Positions 1 to 6,419 of a DNA stretch of 11,557 bases are shown here, one piece after another. Under the pieces are notes generated by a model. It did no database searches. It had not been told where the DNA came from and saw nothing but the letters and a program-made list of their open reading frames with translations. A program made the position numbers and the translations under genes. Positions within the stretch are counted from its first letter, which is position 1, and every line of letters starts with the position of its first letter. Source of the stretch: an uncultured Burkholderiales bacterium (lineage in GTDB: Bacteria > Pseudomonadota > Gammaproteobacteria > Burkholderiales > Burkholderiaceae_E); assembly GCA_903898725.1 (NCBI GenBank), contig CAIUGQ010000488.1, forward strand, positions 1 through 11,557. Direction: 5' to 3'.

Positions 1-282
1 GCCGCGGCCCATGCCGAAGATGCGACGCCGGCCGCGCCCCCGGCCAGCAAGCGGGCCGCGCGCACGACGCCGCCGGCGGCCGGCGCGGGAGCACGCGCCG
101 CGACGAAGGCGGGCGCGAAGACCGGTACGAAAGCGGGTACGAAAGCCGGTTCGAAAGCGGGCGCGAAGGCAGGCGCCAAGACGGGCGCGAAAGCCGGCAC
201 AACGGCCGGTCGGACGTCCGCTCCGAAGGCCACCGGGAAAACCGGTCCGAAGACCGCCGCGAAGCGCGCCTCCGAGGCCTGA
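1..282 (+). CDS. C-terminal part of a Lys/Ala/Gly-rich, histone H1-like tail protein (5' end outside window)
   Basis: The frame is open from base 1 to a TGA at 280-282 and gives 93 residues of a protein that starts upstream of the window. The visible part is almost entirely Ala, Lys, Gly, Thr, Pro and Arg, with no aromatic residues and only three acidic ones. Residues 35-70 form a period-four repeat of the type (T/A/S)-K-(A/T)-G, eight clean copies plus a ninth in which Lys is replaced. Such basic low-complexity tails occur at the C-terminus of several unrelated bacterial proteins, including AlgP/histone H1-like DNA-binding proteins, PhaF-type granule proteins and some topoisomerase I enzymes. 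The tail would be disordered and could bind nucleic acid. The domain that would name the protein is not in the window, so its identity stays open. The frame choice is supported by the stop just before the intergenic palindrome and by codon-periodic repeats. Confidence 0.7.
   Translation, partial: AAAHAEDATPAAPPASKRAARTTPPAAGAGARAATKAGAKTGTKAGTKAGSKAGAKAGAKTGAKAGTTAGRTSAPKATGKTGPKTAAKRASEA
103..210 (+). repeat. 12-bp tandem repeat encoding (T/A/S)K(A/T)G units
   Basis: Nine consecutive 12-bp units run in frame with the partial gene. The first eight (103-198) encode TKAG, AKTG, TKAG, TKAG, SKAG, AKAG, AKTG and AKAG; the ninth (199-210) has decayed to TTAG. Units differ mostly at third codon positions and at the first residue, so the repeat is maintained at protein level but not recently homogenised. 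Copy number is likely to vary between strains through slippage or recombination. Confidence 0.8.
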
Positions 283-291
283 CGCCCGCCG

Positions 292-421
292 CTCAGAAGC
301 CGTGAAGAAACCGTAGCGAGCAGGCCCGAGCCGGCGCCGAGGAGCGCAGCCGTACCTGGGTACGGCGAGCACCGCAGGCGTCGGATCGGGACGCGCAGTA
401 GGTTTATTCACGGCTTCTCAG
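292..421. repeat. Large imperfect palindrome (about 130 bp), candidate dispersed repeat or bidirectional terminator
   Basis: The gap between two convergent genes is almost filled by one long inverted repeat. The outer arms match perfectly over 12 bp (295-306 with 407-418) and over 17 of 18 bp when extended inward to 312/401. The left arm reads AGAAGCCGTGAAGAAACC. The centre is a perfect 7-bp stem, CCGTACC (350-356) with GGTACGG (359-365), closed by TG. The parts in between also align with frequent matches and two one-base gaps, so the whole can fold as a single hairpin-like structure. The right arm ends inside the thioesterase gene and supplies the first base of its stop triplet as read on the plus strand (418). 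The size and symmetry resemble intergenic MITE- or REP-like elements; that it is dispersed is inference, because no second copy lies in this window. There is no clear T-run for a classical terminator. Confidence 0.65.
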
Positions 422-822
422 ACCAGCGCGTAGGTCGTCGTCGCGTGCGCGGCGAGCTTGCCGTCGGGGCCGGCGAGCTCGACCTCGCCGAACATCAGCG
501 TGCGCCCGGGCTTGAGCACGCGCGCGAGCACCGTCAGGTCGGTGCCCGAGACCGGCCGCATGAAGCTCTGCGTCAGGCTCACCGTCGTCATCGGCCGGAA
601 GCCGCCGAGCTGTGCGGACACCGCCAGCACCATCGCGGTGTCGGCGGCGGCCATCATCGCCTGGCCGCACACCGTGCCGCCCACGCGCGCGAGCCGCGCA
701 TCGAAGGGCAGCACCAGCGTCACCTCCCCCGGTGCGACCGCGGTCACCCGCAGACCGAGGTCCTGCACCCAGGGCGCGAACAGCTCCGCGAGCATCGCCT
801 GCGCATCATCGATCGTCGTCAT
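418..822 (-). CDS. PaaI-family hotdog-fold thioesterase
   Basis: A 134-residue single-domain protein, the usual length for PaaI-type acyl-CoA thioesterases, which hydrolyse CoA thioesters in the cytoplasm. The hotdog signature is at residues 48-64, GGTVCGQAMMAAADTAM, where Asp61 corresponds to the conserved acidic residue on the central helix. The His usual in the HGG form of this motif is Cys52 here. Related members with GTVSG-type motifs also lack the His, so this is a subfamily feature rather than damage. The later PMTTVSLTQSFMRPV segment (78-92) is the typical beta-strand region, followed by FGEVEL. The ATG overlaps the stop of the upstream AbrB gene as ATGA (819-822), indicating translational coupling, and a purine-rich GGGAG precedes it. 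The CoA substrate is unknown. The stop codon touches the intergenic palindrome. Confidence 0.85.
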   Translation of the reverse strand: MTTIDDAQAMLAELFAPWVQDLGLRVTAVAPGEVTLVLPFDARLARVGGTVCGQAMMAAADTAMVLAVSAQLGGFRPMTTVSLTQSFMRPVSGTDLTVLARVLKPGRTLMFGEVELAGPDGKLAAHATTTYALV

Positions 823-1850
823 CGCTCCCACCCCCTGAATCGTCCGAGCATCCGGTAGACGACGCCGAGCGCCGTCATCATCGTCACCGACCGCATCACG
901 TGGAACGCGGTCACCACCGGCACGCCGAGCTGCAGCGTCTTCGCCGTCAGCGCCATCTCGGCGACCCCGCCGGGCGAGGTCGCCAGCACCATCGTCGCGA
1001 CCGGCACGCCGGCGCCGTGCGCCAGCAGCACCGCGAAGCACGCCGACGCCGCGATCCCGACGAAGGTCATCGCCACCACCACCGCGACGAAGCGCGGCGC
1101 CTGCGCGAAGAACGCCGGCGAGAAGCGGCAGCCGAGCGACGCACCGATCGCGACCTGCCCGGCGATCACCAGCCACTGCGGCAGCGCGCTCCAGTCGTGG
1201 CCGGTCGCCGTCAGCCCCACGGTGACCGCGAGCGGCCCGAGCAGCCAGGCGTTCGGCCACGACAGCCTGCGCCAGACGAGCGCCATCGCCACCGTCGCGG
1301 CCACCAGCATCGCGAACCCGTCCCAGTGCACGACGCGCGCGGGCATCTCGTACGGATCGCTGCCATGCAGACCGAGCAGGCGATAGGCCATCGGCAGGGT
1401 CAGCACGACGAGCATGATCCGCAGGCTGTGGGTCGCGGCGATCTGGTCAACCCGGCCGCCGGCGCGCTCGCCCTGGACCGCCATCTCGGTGGCACCGCCG
1501 ACCGCCCCCGCATAGAAGGCGGTCGCGCGCGACGCCCCGGCGAACCGGCGCAGCGTCCACGCGAACATCAGCCCGAGGCACAGCGCCCAGGCGATGCCGA
1601 GCACGATCCAAGGCGCGAACGCGACCACGCGCTCGACGACCGCGGGCGCGAAGTACAGTCCGAGCACGGTGCCGATCATCCACTGGCCGAAGTTGCGCGC
1701 GGCGACCGGCGTCGACATGCCGGCACCGGCGAGATTGACGATCGCGCACGCGAGCAGCGGGCCGATCGTCCAGGGCAGCGGCGCGTTCAGCGCGGCGAGC
1801 AGCGCACCGGCCGGCACCGCGACCGCGAGCGCCTTGGCGAACGGTTTCAT
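819..1850 (-). CDS. AbrB-family integral membrane protein (putative transporter)
   Basis: A 343-residue, highly hydrophobic protein with about ten membrane segments. It is built from two homologous halves, as in the 'AbrB duplication' family (often mislabelled transcriptional regulator or ammonia monooxygenase). The duplication is directly visible: GGATEMAVQ...HSLR at 118-144 matches GGVAEMALT...HVMR at 294-320 over the same 27-residue length, and GPLLACAIVNLAG (30-42) matches GPLAVTVGLTATG (205-217). This family has no DNA-binding domain and is unrelated to the Bacillus AbrB repressor; a transport role is the general view but the substrate is unknown. The gene is divergent from the TRAP operon across 100 bp and overlaps the thioesterase by 4 bp downstream. 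No Shine-Dalgarno precedes the ATG, while a TATGAT hexamer lies 8 bases upstream. Confidence 0.85.
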   Translation of the reverse strand: MKPFAKALAVAVPAGALLAALNAPLPWTIGPLLACAIVNLAGAGMSTPVAARNFGQWMIGTVLGLYFAPAVVERVVAFAPWIVLGIAWALCLGLMFAWTLRRFAGASRATAFYAGAVGGATEMAVQGERAGGRVDQIAATHSLRIMLVVLTLPMAYRLLGLHGSDPYEMPARVVHWDGFAMLVAATVAMALVWRRLSWPNAWLLGPLAVTVGLTATGHDWSALPQWLVIAGQVAIGASLGCRFSPAFFAQAPRFVAVVVAMTFVGIAASACFAVLLAHGAGVPVATMVLATSPGGVAEMALTAKTLQLGVPVVTAFHVMRSVTMMTALGVVYRMLGRFRGWER

Positions 1851-1858
1851 CGCGGCCG

Positions 1859-1864
1859 ATCATA
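1859..1864 (-). promoter_or_regulatory. Candidate -10 element (TATGAT) for the AbrB gene
   Basis: On the minus strand TATGAT differs from the TATAAT consensus at one base and lies 8 bases before the AbrB start codon. Transcription would begin within a couple of bases of the ATG, consistent with the missing Shine-Dalgarno and implying a leaderless or nearly leaderless mRNA. No good -35 element is seen at the usual distance. Confidence 0.35.
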
Positions 1865-1900
1865 GCGCAGCGCAGCATGAACGCGGCTGGCGTGCCGCTG

Positions 1901-1914
1901 GTAACGGGTGTTAC
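1901..1914 (+). promoter_or_regulatory. Candidate MarR operator overlapping an extended -10 element before dctQ
   Basis: GTAACGGGTGTTAC is an inverted repeat with perfect 5-bp arms and a 4-bp spacer, in the 100-bp region between the divergent AbrB and dctQ genes. Its right arm merges into TGTTACAGT (1909-1917), which resembles an extended -10 element. A nearly identical 14-mer (12 of 14 bases) lies before the cupin gene in the same orientation. The repressor assignment to the linked MarR protein is inference. Confidence 0.45.
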
Positions 1915-1950
1915 AGTTCCCGCCCGCCTCGCGCCCGCCCCGTCCCGTCG

Positions 1951-2565
1951 ATGTCGTCCAGCAACGAACCCGGCAACCCGCCCGCGCACCGCACACCGGT
2001 GCTGATCGAAGAGGTGATCGCGGTCGCCTGCATGGTCGTGCTGGTGCTGCTGACGCTCATCAACGTCGTCATCCGCTACTTCACCGACGAGAGCTTCGCG
2101 GCGACCGAGGAGGTCTCGATCTCGCTGATGGTCATCATGACGGTCGCCGGCGCCTGCGCGGCGGCCGCGCGCGACCGTCACGTGCGCATCGAATACTTCT
2201 ACGAGACCGGCAGCGCGGGCCGGCGCAAGCGGCTGGCGCTGCTGTCGGCGGCGGTGACCTGCGTGTTCTTCGTCGTGCTGGGCGTGCTGTCGGCGCGCGT
2301 GGTCTGGGACGAGTACCGCTACGAGGAGACCACCATGGCGCTCGGCCTGCCGCGCTGGTGGTTCACGGTGTGGGTGCCGGCGATGTGCCTGGTGCTCGCG
2401 GCCCGCGCCGCCGGCGTCGTGGGCAAGGTGCGCCGCGGGCTGATGCTGCCGGGCGCCGACCCCGGGGCCGCCGAGGCCGTCGGCTCGCCGCTGACGGGCG
2501 GTGCGCATGCAGCCGACCTCGACCGCGCGCAGTCGCGCGCCGACGCGACGCGGGGCGACCGATGA
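1951..2565 (+). CDS. dctQ: TRAP transporter small membrane subunit (DctQ type)
   Basis: A 204-residue protein with four membrane segments at about residues 18-43, 53-73, 95-119 and 131-155. This is the four-helix layout of the small subunit of tripartite ATP-independent periplasmic transporters, which pairs with the large permease in the inner membrane. Family landmarks are NVVIRYF (38-44), the acidic ATEEVS (51-56) at the start of helix two, and ALGLPRWW (130-137) before helix four. The C-terminal 45 residues are hydrophilic and longer than in many relatives. The ATG at 1951 is chosen because the N-terminus then precedes helix one by a normal distance; upstream frame extension is arginine-poor shadow sequence. 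No strong Shine-Dalgarno is visible. The stop overlaps the next start as ATGA, the usual tight coupling of DctQ and DctM. Confidence 0.88.
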   Translation: MSSSNEPGNPPAHRTPVLIEEVIAVACMVVLVLLTLINVVIRYFTDESFAATEEVSISLMVIMTVAGACAAAARDRHVRIEYFYETGSAGRRKRLALLSAAVTCVFFVVLGVLSARVVWDEYRYEETTMALGLPRWWFTVWVPAMCLVLAARAAGVVGKVRRGLMLPGADPGAAEAVGSPLTGGAHAADLDRAQSRADATRGDR

Positions 2566-3860
2566 TCGGCCTGATCCTCTTCGTCGCGTTCTTCGGGCTG
2601 ATGTTCCTCGGCGTGCCGATCGGCGTGGCCCTGGGCGTCGGCGGCATGGTCGCGATCATGCTCGAGAACCCCGACACCATGCTCTGGGGCACGCTCGCCG
2701 CGCCGCAGAACTTCCATGCCGGCATCGCCAAGTACCCGCTGCTGGCGCTGCCGATGTTCGTGCTGGTCGGCTCGATCTTCGACCGCTCGGGCGTCGCCAA
2801 GCGGATGGTCGAGTTCGCCATCGCCTGCACCGGCCGCGGCCCGGGCATGCTGCCGGTGGTCGCGATCCTGGTCGCGATGGTGCTCGGCGGCATCTCGGGC
2901 TCGGGCCCGGCCAACGCCGCGGCGGTGGGCGGCGTGATGATCGCGGCGATGGCGCGTGCCGGCTACCCGGCGCCGTTCTCGGCCTCGATCGTCGGCGCGG
3001 CCGCCGCCACCGACGTGCTGATCCCGCCGTCGATCGCGTTCATCGTCTACAGCGTGATCGTGCCCGGTGCCTCGGTGCCTGCGCTGTTCGCCGCCGGCAT
3101 GTTCCCGGGCATCCTCGCCGGCCTCGCGCTGATCATCCCGGCGATCTGGCTGTCGCGCCGGCACGGTCTGGGCGCGGCCGAACGCGAGCTGCCGCGGCCG
3201 CCGTTCTGGAAGAGCCTGCGCGAGGCCTCGTGGGGGCTGGCCGCGCCGGTGCTGATCCTCGGCGGCATGCGTGCCGGCTGGTTCACGCCGACCGAGGCCG
3301 CGGTGGTCGCGGTGGTCTACGGGCTGTTCGTCGGCATCGTCATCCACCGGACGATGGGCCTGCGCGACCTGTGGGACACCTTCCGCGAGGCCACCGAGAT
3401 CTCGGCGGTGATCATGCTGGTGCTGGGCCTGGCCGCGATCTTCGCCTACGCCGTCTCCACCCTCGGCCTGGCCGATCCGCTGGTCGACGCGATCCGCGCG
3501 CTCGGCTGGAGCAGCGCGCTCACGCTGACGCTGCTGGCCGCGCTGCTGCTCGTCGTCGGCATGTTCCTCGACGGCGTGTCGATCTTCCTGATCTTCCTGC
3601 CGCTGCTGCTGCCGCTGATGAAGCTGTACCAGTGGGACCCGGTGTGGTTCGGCGTGCTGCTGACCATGCTGGTGGCGATCGGCCAGTTCACGCCCCCGAT
3701 GGCGGTGAACCTGCTGGTGTCGTGCCGCATCGCCGGCGTGCGCATCGAGCAGACCATCCCCTGGGTGGGCTGGCTGGTGTTCTCGTTCCTGATGGCCGCC
3801 GCGCTGGTGGCCGTGTTCCCCGAGCTCGCGCTGTGGCTGCCGCGCTCGCTCGGCTATTGA
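2562..3860 (+). CDS. dctM: TRAP transporter large permease subunit (DctM type)
   Basis: A 432-residue polytopic membrane protein, the standard size for DctM, which carries out sodium-driven solute transport through the inner membrane. The family hallmarks are present: LPMFVLVGSIFDRSGVAKRM (63-82), GISGSGPANAAAVGG (110-124), the IPPSIAFIVY stretch (154-163), GMFLDGVSIFLIFLPLL in the second half, and GQFTPPMAVNL near the C-terminus. The two-halves elevator architecture (GISGSGPAN and GQFTPPMAVN re-entrant regions) is therefore intact. The ATG lies inside the stop of dctQ (2562-2565), so the two are coupled translationally. A 35-base gap with a good Shine-Dalgarno separates it from the binding-protein gene, a common arrangement that allows more binding protein than permease to be made. 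The substrate cannot be read from this subunit. Confidence 0.93.
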   Translation: MIGLILFVAFFGLMFLGVPIGVALGVGGMVAIMLENPDTMLWGTLAAPQNFHAGIAKYPLLALPMFVLVGSIFDRSGVAKRMVEFAIACTGRGPGMLPVVAILVAMVLGGISGSGPANAAAVGGVMIAAMARAGYPAPFSASIVGAAAATDVLIPPSIAFIVYSVIVPGASVPALFAAGMFPGILAGLALIIPAIWLSRRHGLGAAERELPRPPFWKSLREASWGLAAPVLILGGMRAGWFTPTEAAVVAVVYGLFVGIVIHRTMGLRDLWDTFREATEISAVIMLVLGLAAIFAYAVSTLGLADPLVDAIRALGWSSALTLTLLAALLLVVGMFLDGVSIFLIFLPLLLPLMKLYQWDPVWFGVLLTMLVAIGQFTPPMAVNLLVSCRIAGVRIEQTIPWVGWLVFSFLMAAALVAVFPELALWLPRSLGY

Positions 3861-3881
3861 GTCCTCAAGACGCTTTTCCCC

Positions 3882-3887
3882 AAGGAG
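3882..3887 (+). promoter_or_regulatory. Strong Shine-Dalgarno for dctP
   Basis: AAGGAG followed by AC lies 8 bases before the ATG at 3896 and fixes the start. It is the clearest ribosome binding site in the window and contrasts with the weak or absent sites before the neighbouring genes, fitting the high expression usually needed for a periplasmic binding protein. Confidence 0.8.
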
Positions 3888-3895
3888 ACACAGCA

Positions 3896-4924
3896 ATGAA
3901 ACGACGCGAGATCCTGAAGACCGGCGCAGCCGGCGGCGCGGTGCTCGGCTTCCCGACCATCCTCAAGGCGCAGAACGCCTACCGGCCCGAGTACAAGATG
4001 TCGACGGTGGTCGGCACGGCACTCGCCTGGGGCAAGTGCGGCGAGAACTTCGGCAACTTCGTGCGCGAGCGCACCAACGGCCGGATCAACATCAAGCAGT
4101 ACCCGGGCTCGAGCCTGGTGCAGGGCCAGCAGGACCGCGAGTTCGCGGCGATGCGCCAGGGCATCATCGACGTGCTGTGCGGCGCGCCGATCAACTGGTC
4201 GGGCACGGTCCGCGAGTGCGGCGCGTTCGCGCTGCCGTTCCTGATGCCCGACCACAAGGCGTACGACGCGGTCGTGCAGTCCGACGCGGTGCAGAAGGAC
4301 TTCTTCGACATCATCCGCAAGTCGGGCGCCGAGCCGCTGGCCGTCGGCGAGACCGGCTATCGGCAGCTGTCGAACAGCAAGCGCGTCATCCGCAAGCCCG
4401 AGGACCTCAAGGGCCTGAAGGTGCGGATCGTCGCGAGCCCGATGTACCAGGAGATCATGGCCGGCATGGGCGCGAACCCGACGGCGATGAGCTGGGCCGA
4501 CGCGCAGCCCGCGATGGCCTCGGGCGCGGTCGACGGCCAGGAGAACCCGATGGAGCTGTTCCTCGGCCTGAAGGTCCACCAGCTCGGCCAGAAGTTCGTG
4601 ACCAAGTGGAACTACTCCAACGACATCCTGCTGATCGCGATCGCCAACCCGATCTGGCAGTCGTGGTCGCCGCAGGACCAGAAGATCGTCCGCGAGGCCG
4701 CGATCGATGCGGCCAAGGAGAACCTGCGCCAGGTCCGCGACATCTACGCCAAGGACGTCGAGTCGGTGCGCGCGCTGGGCGTGGACGTGACCGTCCCGAC
4801 CGCCGCCGAGATGGAGCAGTGGCAGATCGCCTGCCGCCGCCCGTACGCGCGCTGGAAGGCGCAGATCAACCCCGGACTGATCAGCAAGTTCGAGGAGGTC
4901 GTCGCCCGCAGCCGCAAGGCCTGA
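3896..4924 (+). CDS. dctP: TRAP transporter substrate-binding protein, Tat-exported (DctP type)
   Basis: A 342-residue periplasmic solute receptor of the DctP family. The N-terminus reads MKRREILKTGAAGGAVLG, a twin-arginine signal (Arg3-Arg4, then EILK) with a hydrophobic stretch and a likely cleavage after LKA at residue 25. Tat export suggests folding in the cytoplasm, sometimes with a cofactor. LKGLKVRI (171-178) carries the arginine (Arg177) that in this family usually clamps the substrate carboxylate, and DGQENP (213-218) is the conserved hinge/ligand motif. Length and motifs are complete. An organic acid is the expected ligand, but the particular one is not predictable from sequence alone. 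It follows dctM by 35 bases and precedes the MarR gene by 9, so all four genes probably share a transcript. Confidence 0.92.
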   Translation: MKRREILKTGAAGGAVLGFPTILKAQNAYRPEYKMSTVVGTALAWGKCGENFGNFVRERTNGRINIKQYPGSSLVQGQQDREFAAMRQGIIDVLCGAPINWSGTVRECGAFALPFLMPDHKAYDAVVQSDAVQKDFFDIIRKSGAEPLAVGETGYRQLSNSKRVIRKPEDLKGLKVRIVASPMYQEIMAGMGANPTAMSWADAQPAMASGAVDGQENPMELFLGLKVHQLGQKFVTKWNYSNDILLIAIANPIWQSWSPQDQKIVREAAIDAAKENLRQVRDIYAKDVESVRALGVDVTVPTAAEMEQWQIACRRPYARWKAQINPGLISKFEEVVARSRKA

Positions 4925-4933
4925 GGCAGGCCG

Positions 4934-5431
4934 GTGGCCCGCGCACGCACGCCGGCGGCGGATCGCGACGACGCGCCGCCGCACGAGCGCACGCTGCTCT
5001 TCGCGATGGTCCGGCTGGTCAACCTGACCGCCCGGCCTTTCCAGGAGGGCATCGGGCGCAGCCACCGGCTGGGCCTGTCCGAGTGGCGCGTGCTCGCGGT
5101 GCTGCAGGCCCACCCCGGGTCGGCGGCCACCGCGATCGCGCAGCGCACCGGGCTCGACAAGATGAGCGTGTCGCGGGCGCTGGCCTCGCTGGAGTCGGCC
5201 GGCCGCATCCTGCGGCGGCCCGATCCGGACGACGGCCGTCGCGCGCTCGCCTGGCTCACGCCCGCCGGACGGCGGCTCTACCGCACGCTGCGGGGCGAGG
5301 CCCTGGCGCGTGAGGTGGCGGTCACCGGCACCTTGAGCACGACGGAGCGCCGGCAGCTGACCGCACTGCTCGAGCGGATGACCGCGGCGGTGCTCGCCGC
5401 CGACGGCCTCGAGGACGTCGACGCGGCCTGA
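4934..5431 (+). CDS. MarR-family transcriptional regulator
   Basis: A 165-residue winged-helix regulator. The start is GTG at 4934, nine bases after the dctP stop, with the purine-rich GAGGCAGG of the gene junction as a plausible binding site. Domain order is typical: an N-terminal dimerisation helix (about 17-45), LSEWRVLAVL (48-57) opening the winged helix, a recognition helix in TGLDKMSVSRALASLESAG (72-90), the wing RRPDPDDGRRALAWLT (94-109), and a C-terminal dimerisation helix from about 134. MarR proteins usually bind a small aromatic or carboxylic ligand that releases them from DNA. Being the last gene of the TRAP operon, it probably senses the imported compound or a metabolite and represses this locus. 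The repeated 14-bp palindrome before dctQ and the cupin gene is the candidate target. Confidence 0.9.
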   Translation: MARARTPAADRDDAPPHERTLLFAMVRLVNLTARPFQEGIGRSHRLGLSEWRVLAVLQAHPGSAATAIAQRTGLDKMSVSRALASLESAGRILRRPDPDDGRRALAWLTPAGRRLYRTLRGEALAREVAVTGTLSTTERRQLTALLERMTAAVLAADGLEDVDAA

Positions 5432-5465
5432 GCGCCACGGCCCCGGTCGGCCCCGTTGGTGCCGG

Positions 5466-6290
5466 TCAGAAGCCGAACAGCTCGGCCGGCCCCGACGGCG
5501 GCTCGACCCACTGCAGCGGGCCCTCCGCCCAGCCGAGCAGCAGCGCACCGAACGGACTCGCGAGGCTGAACTCGGCGCCCGGCTCGATCACCACGAAGCA
5601 GCCGGCGTGCGCGACGCGCCCGTCGATCTCGAGCAGGCCGCCCCGCACCCAGAGCTCGACATGGTCGCTCGCGCGAAGCCGCGCGATGCGCGCCTGCGGC
5701 CGGATCGAGAGCTGCACCATGCGGTGCGGATCGCCGGTGCCCGCGTAGTCGAACACCATGCGCCGCTCGACGCCGTCGAGACCAGTCGGGGCAGCGACGA
5801 GCGCATCGACCGCGACGTTGATGTCGGGCGGCACCTCGGGGGCGGGGTTCGTCAGCGCGGCATGGCGCGCGCCGGCATGCAGCGAATGCAGCGGGCCGTC
5901 CTGCGGCGGATAGGTCACCGGGCCCTGCAGCCGCGCGACGAACAGCGTGCGCGCGTAGGTGATCGCGTCGTGCGTCGCGCCCTTCAGGTTGATGCCGACC
6001 TCGCCGGTGCGGATCGCGCCCTGGTAGTCGGTGAGCCCGCCGTCGACGAAGTAGCTGGTGGCCACGCCCTGGTGCTGGTGCAGGCCGGAGCGGACCATCG
6101 GCTCCATGCCGATCAGCCCGAGGAACCAGCCGCGCTCGGCGTCGCGCCGCACGACCTTCTGCACCACGCCGTCCTTGCCGGCGCCCTGCCAGGCCATCGC
6201 GGCCGGGTCGTAGACGTAGGTGCCGCCGCGACCGCCGCGGCGGTGCAGCTCGACGGGCGGGGTGGACGGTGCGCTGGCGATCTGGGTCAT
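5466..6290 (-). CDS. Double-cupin metalloprotein, ChrR/Dke1-like (putative dioxygenase or sensor)
   Basis: A 274-residue soluble protein with two cupin domains. The first (about 50-125) has GLHQH (69-73) and THDAI (106-110), supplying His71, His73 and His107; the Glu of the standard cupin motif is not apparent. Three-histidine cupins include the acetylacetone-cleaving dioxygenase Dke1 and related ChrR-like proteins, so non-heme iron and oxygenolytic cleavage is possible. The second domain (about 188-265) holds cupin-like strands but no HxH, so it is probably structural. The ATG at 6290 is supported by GAGGAGA seven bases upstream. The gene runs tail-to-tail with marR (34 bp apart) and shares a 14-bp promoter motif with dctQ, suggesting that it acts on the compound imported by the TRAP system. 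The precise reaction is not determinable here; a non-enzymatic binding role is an alternative. Confidence 0.75.
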   Translation of the reverse strand: MTQIASAPSTPPVELHRRGGRGGTYVYDPAAMAWQGAGKDGVVQKVVRRDAERGWFLGLIGMEPMVRSGLHQHQGVATSYFVDGGLTDYQGAIRTGEVGINLKGATHDAITYARTLFVARLQGPVTYPPQDGPLHSLHAGARHAALTNPAPEVPPDINVAVDALVAAPTGLDGVERRMVFDYAGTGDPHRMVQLSIRPQARIARLRASDHVELWVRGGLLEIDGRVAHAGCFVVIEPGAEFSLASPFGALLLGWAEGPLQWVEPPSGPAELFGF

Positions 6291-6311
6291 GGCGGGTCTC
6301 CTCGCCAGATC

Positions 6312-6325
6312 GTAACACTCGTGAC
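6312..6325 (-). promoter_or_regulatory. Candidate MarR operator overlapping an extended -10 element before the cupin gene
   Basis: Read on the minus strand this is GTCACGAGTGTTAC, identical at 12 of 14 positions to GTAACGGGTGTTAC before dctQ. It continues as TGTTACGAT (6317-6309), an extended -10-like element that mirrors TGTTACAGT at dctQ. A promoter here would start only about a dozen bases before the ATG, close to the Shine-Dalgarno, so the exact start point is uncertain. Shared control by the MarR protein is inference. Confidence 0.45.
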
Positions 6326-6407
6326 GAATCAGGTCGACCGCGGCCTTGGCGCCCTCGCGCCCTCGCGCGATGCTGCGTTGCACCGTGCCCGCGCGCAGCC
6401 GCAGGCC

Positions 6408-6413
6408 TACACT
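6408..6413 (+). promoter_or_regulatory. Candidate -10 element (TACACT) for the DUF2189 gene, implying a leaderless mRNA
   Basis: TACACT matches the -10 consensus at four of six positions including the outer three key bases, and lies 6 bases before the ATG, so the expected start point coincides with the A of the start codon. There is no Shine-Dalgarno before this gene. TTGCAC at 6378-6383 is too far upstream (24 bases) to be its -35 element. Confidence 0.3.
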
Positions 6414-6419
6414 GGCCGG

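Noticed and set aside
819..1850. Reading the AbrB-family protein as a transcriptional regulator
   Set aside because: The name is a legacy label. The sequence is a duplicated polytopic membrane protein with no DNA-binding domain.
1908..2561. A long N-terminal extension of the DctM frame
   Set aside because: It is dctQ read in another frame. The family start and the ATGA overlap fix the DctM start at 2562.
2501..3895. In-frame extension of the dctP frame upstream of 3896
   Set aside because: It is dctM read out of frame. The Tat signal and the strong AAGGAG site fix the start at 3896.
5432..5465. Possible terminator between marR and the cupin gene (CCACGG...CCGTTGG with two CGGCCCCG direct repeats)
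   Set aside because: The stem is short and bulged and lacks a T-run. I see no reliable terminator in this 34-bp gap.
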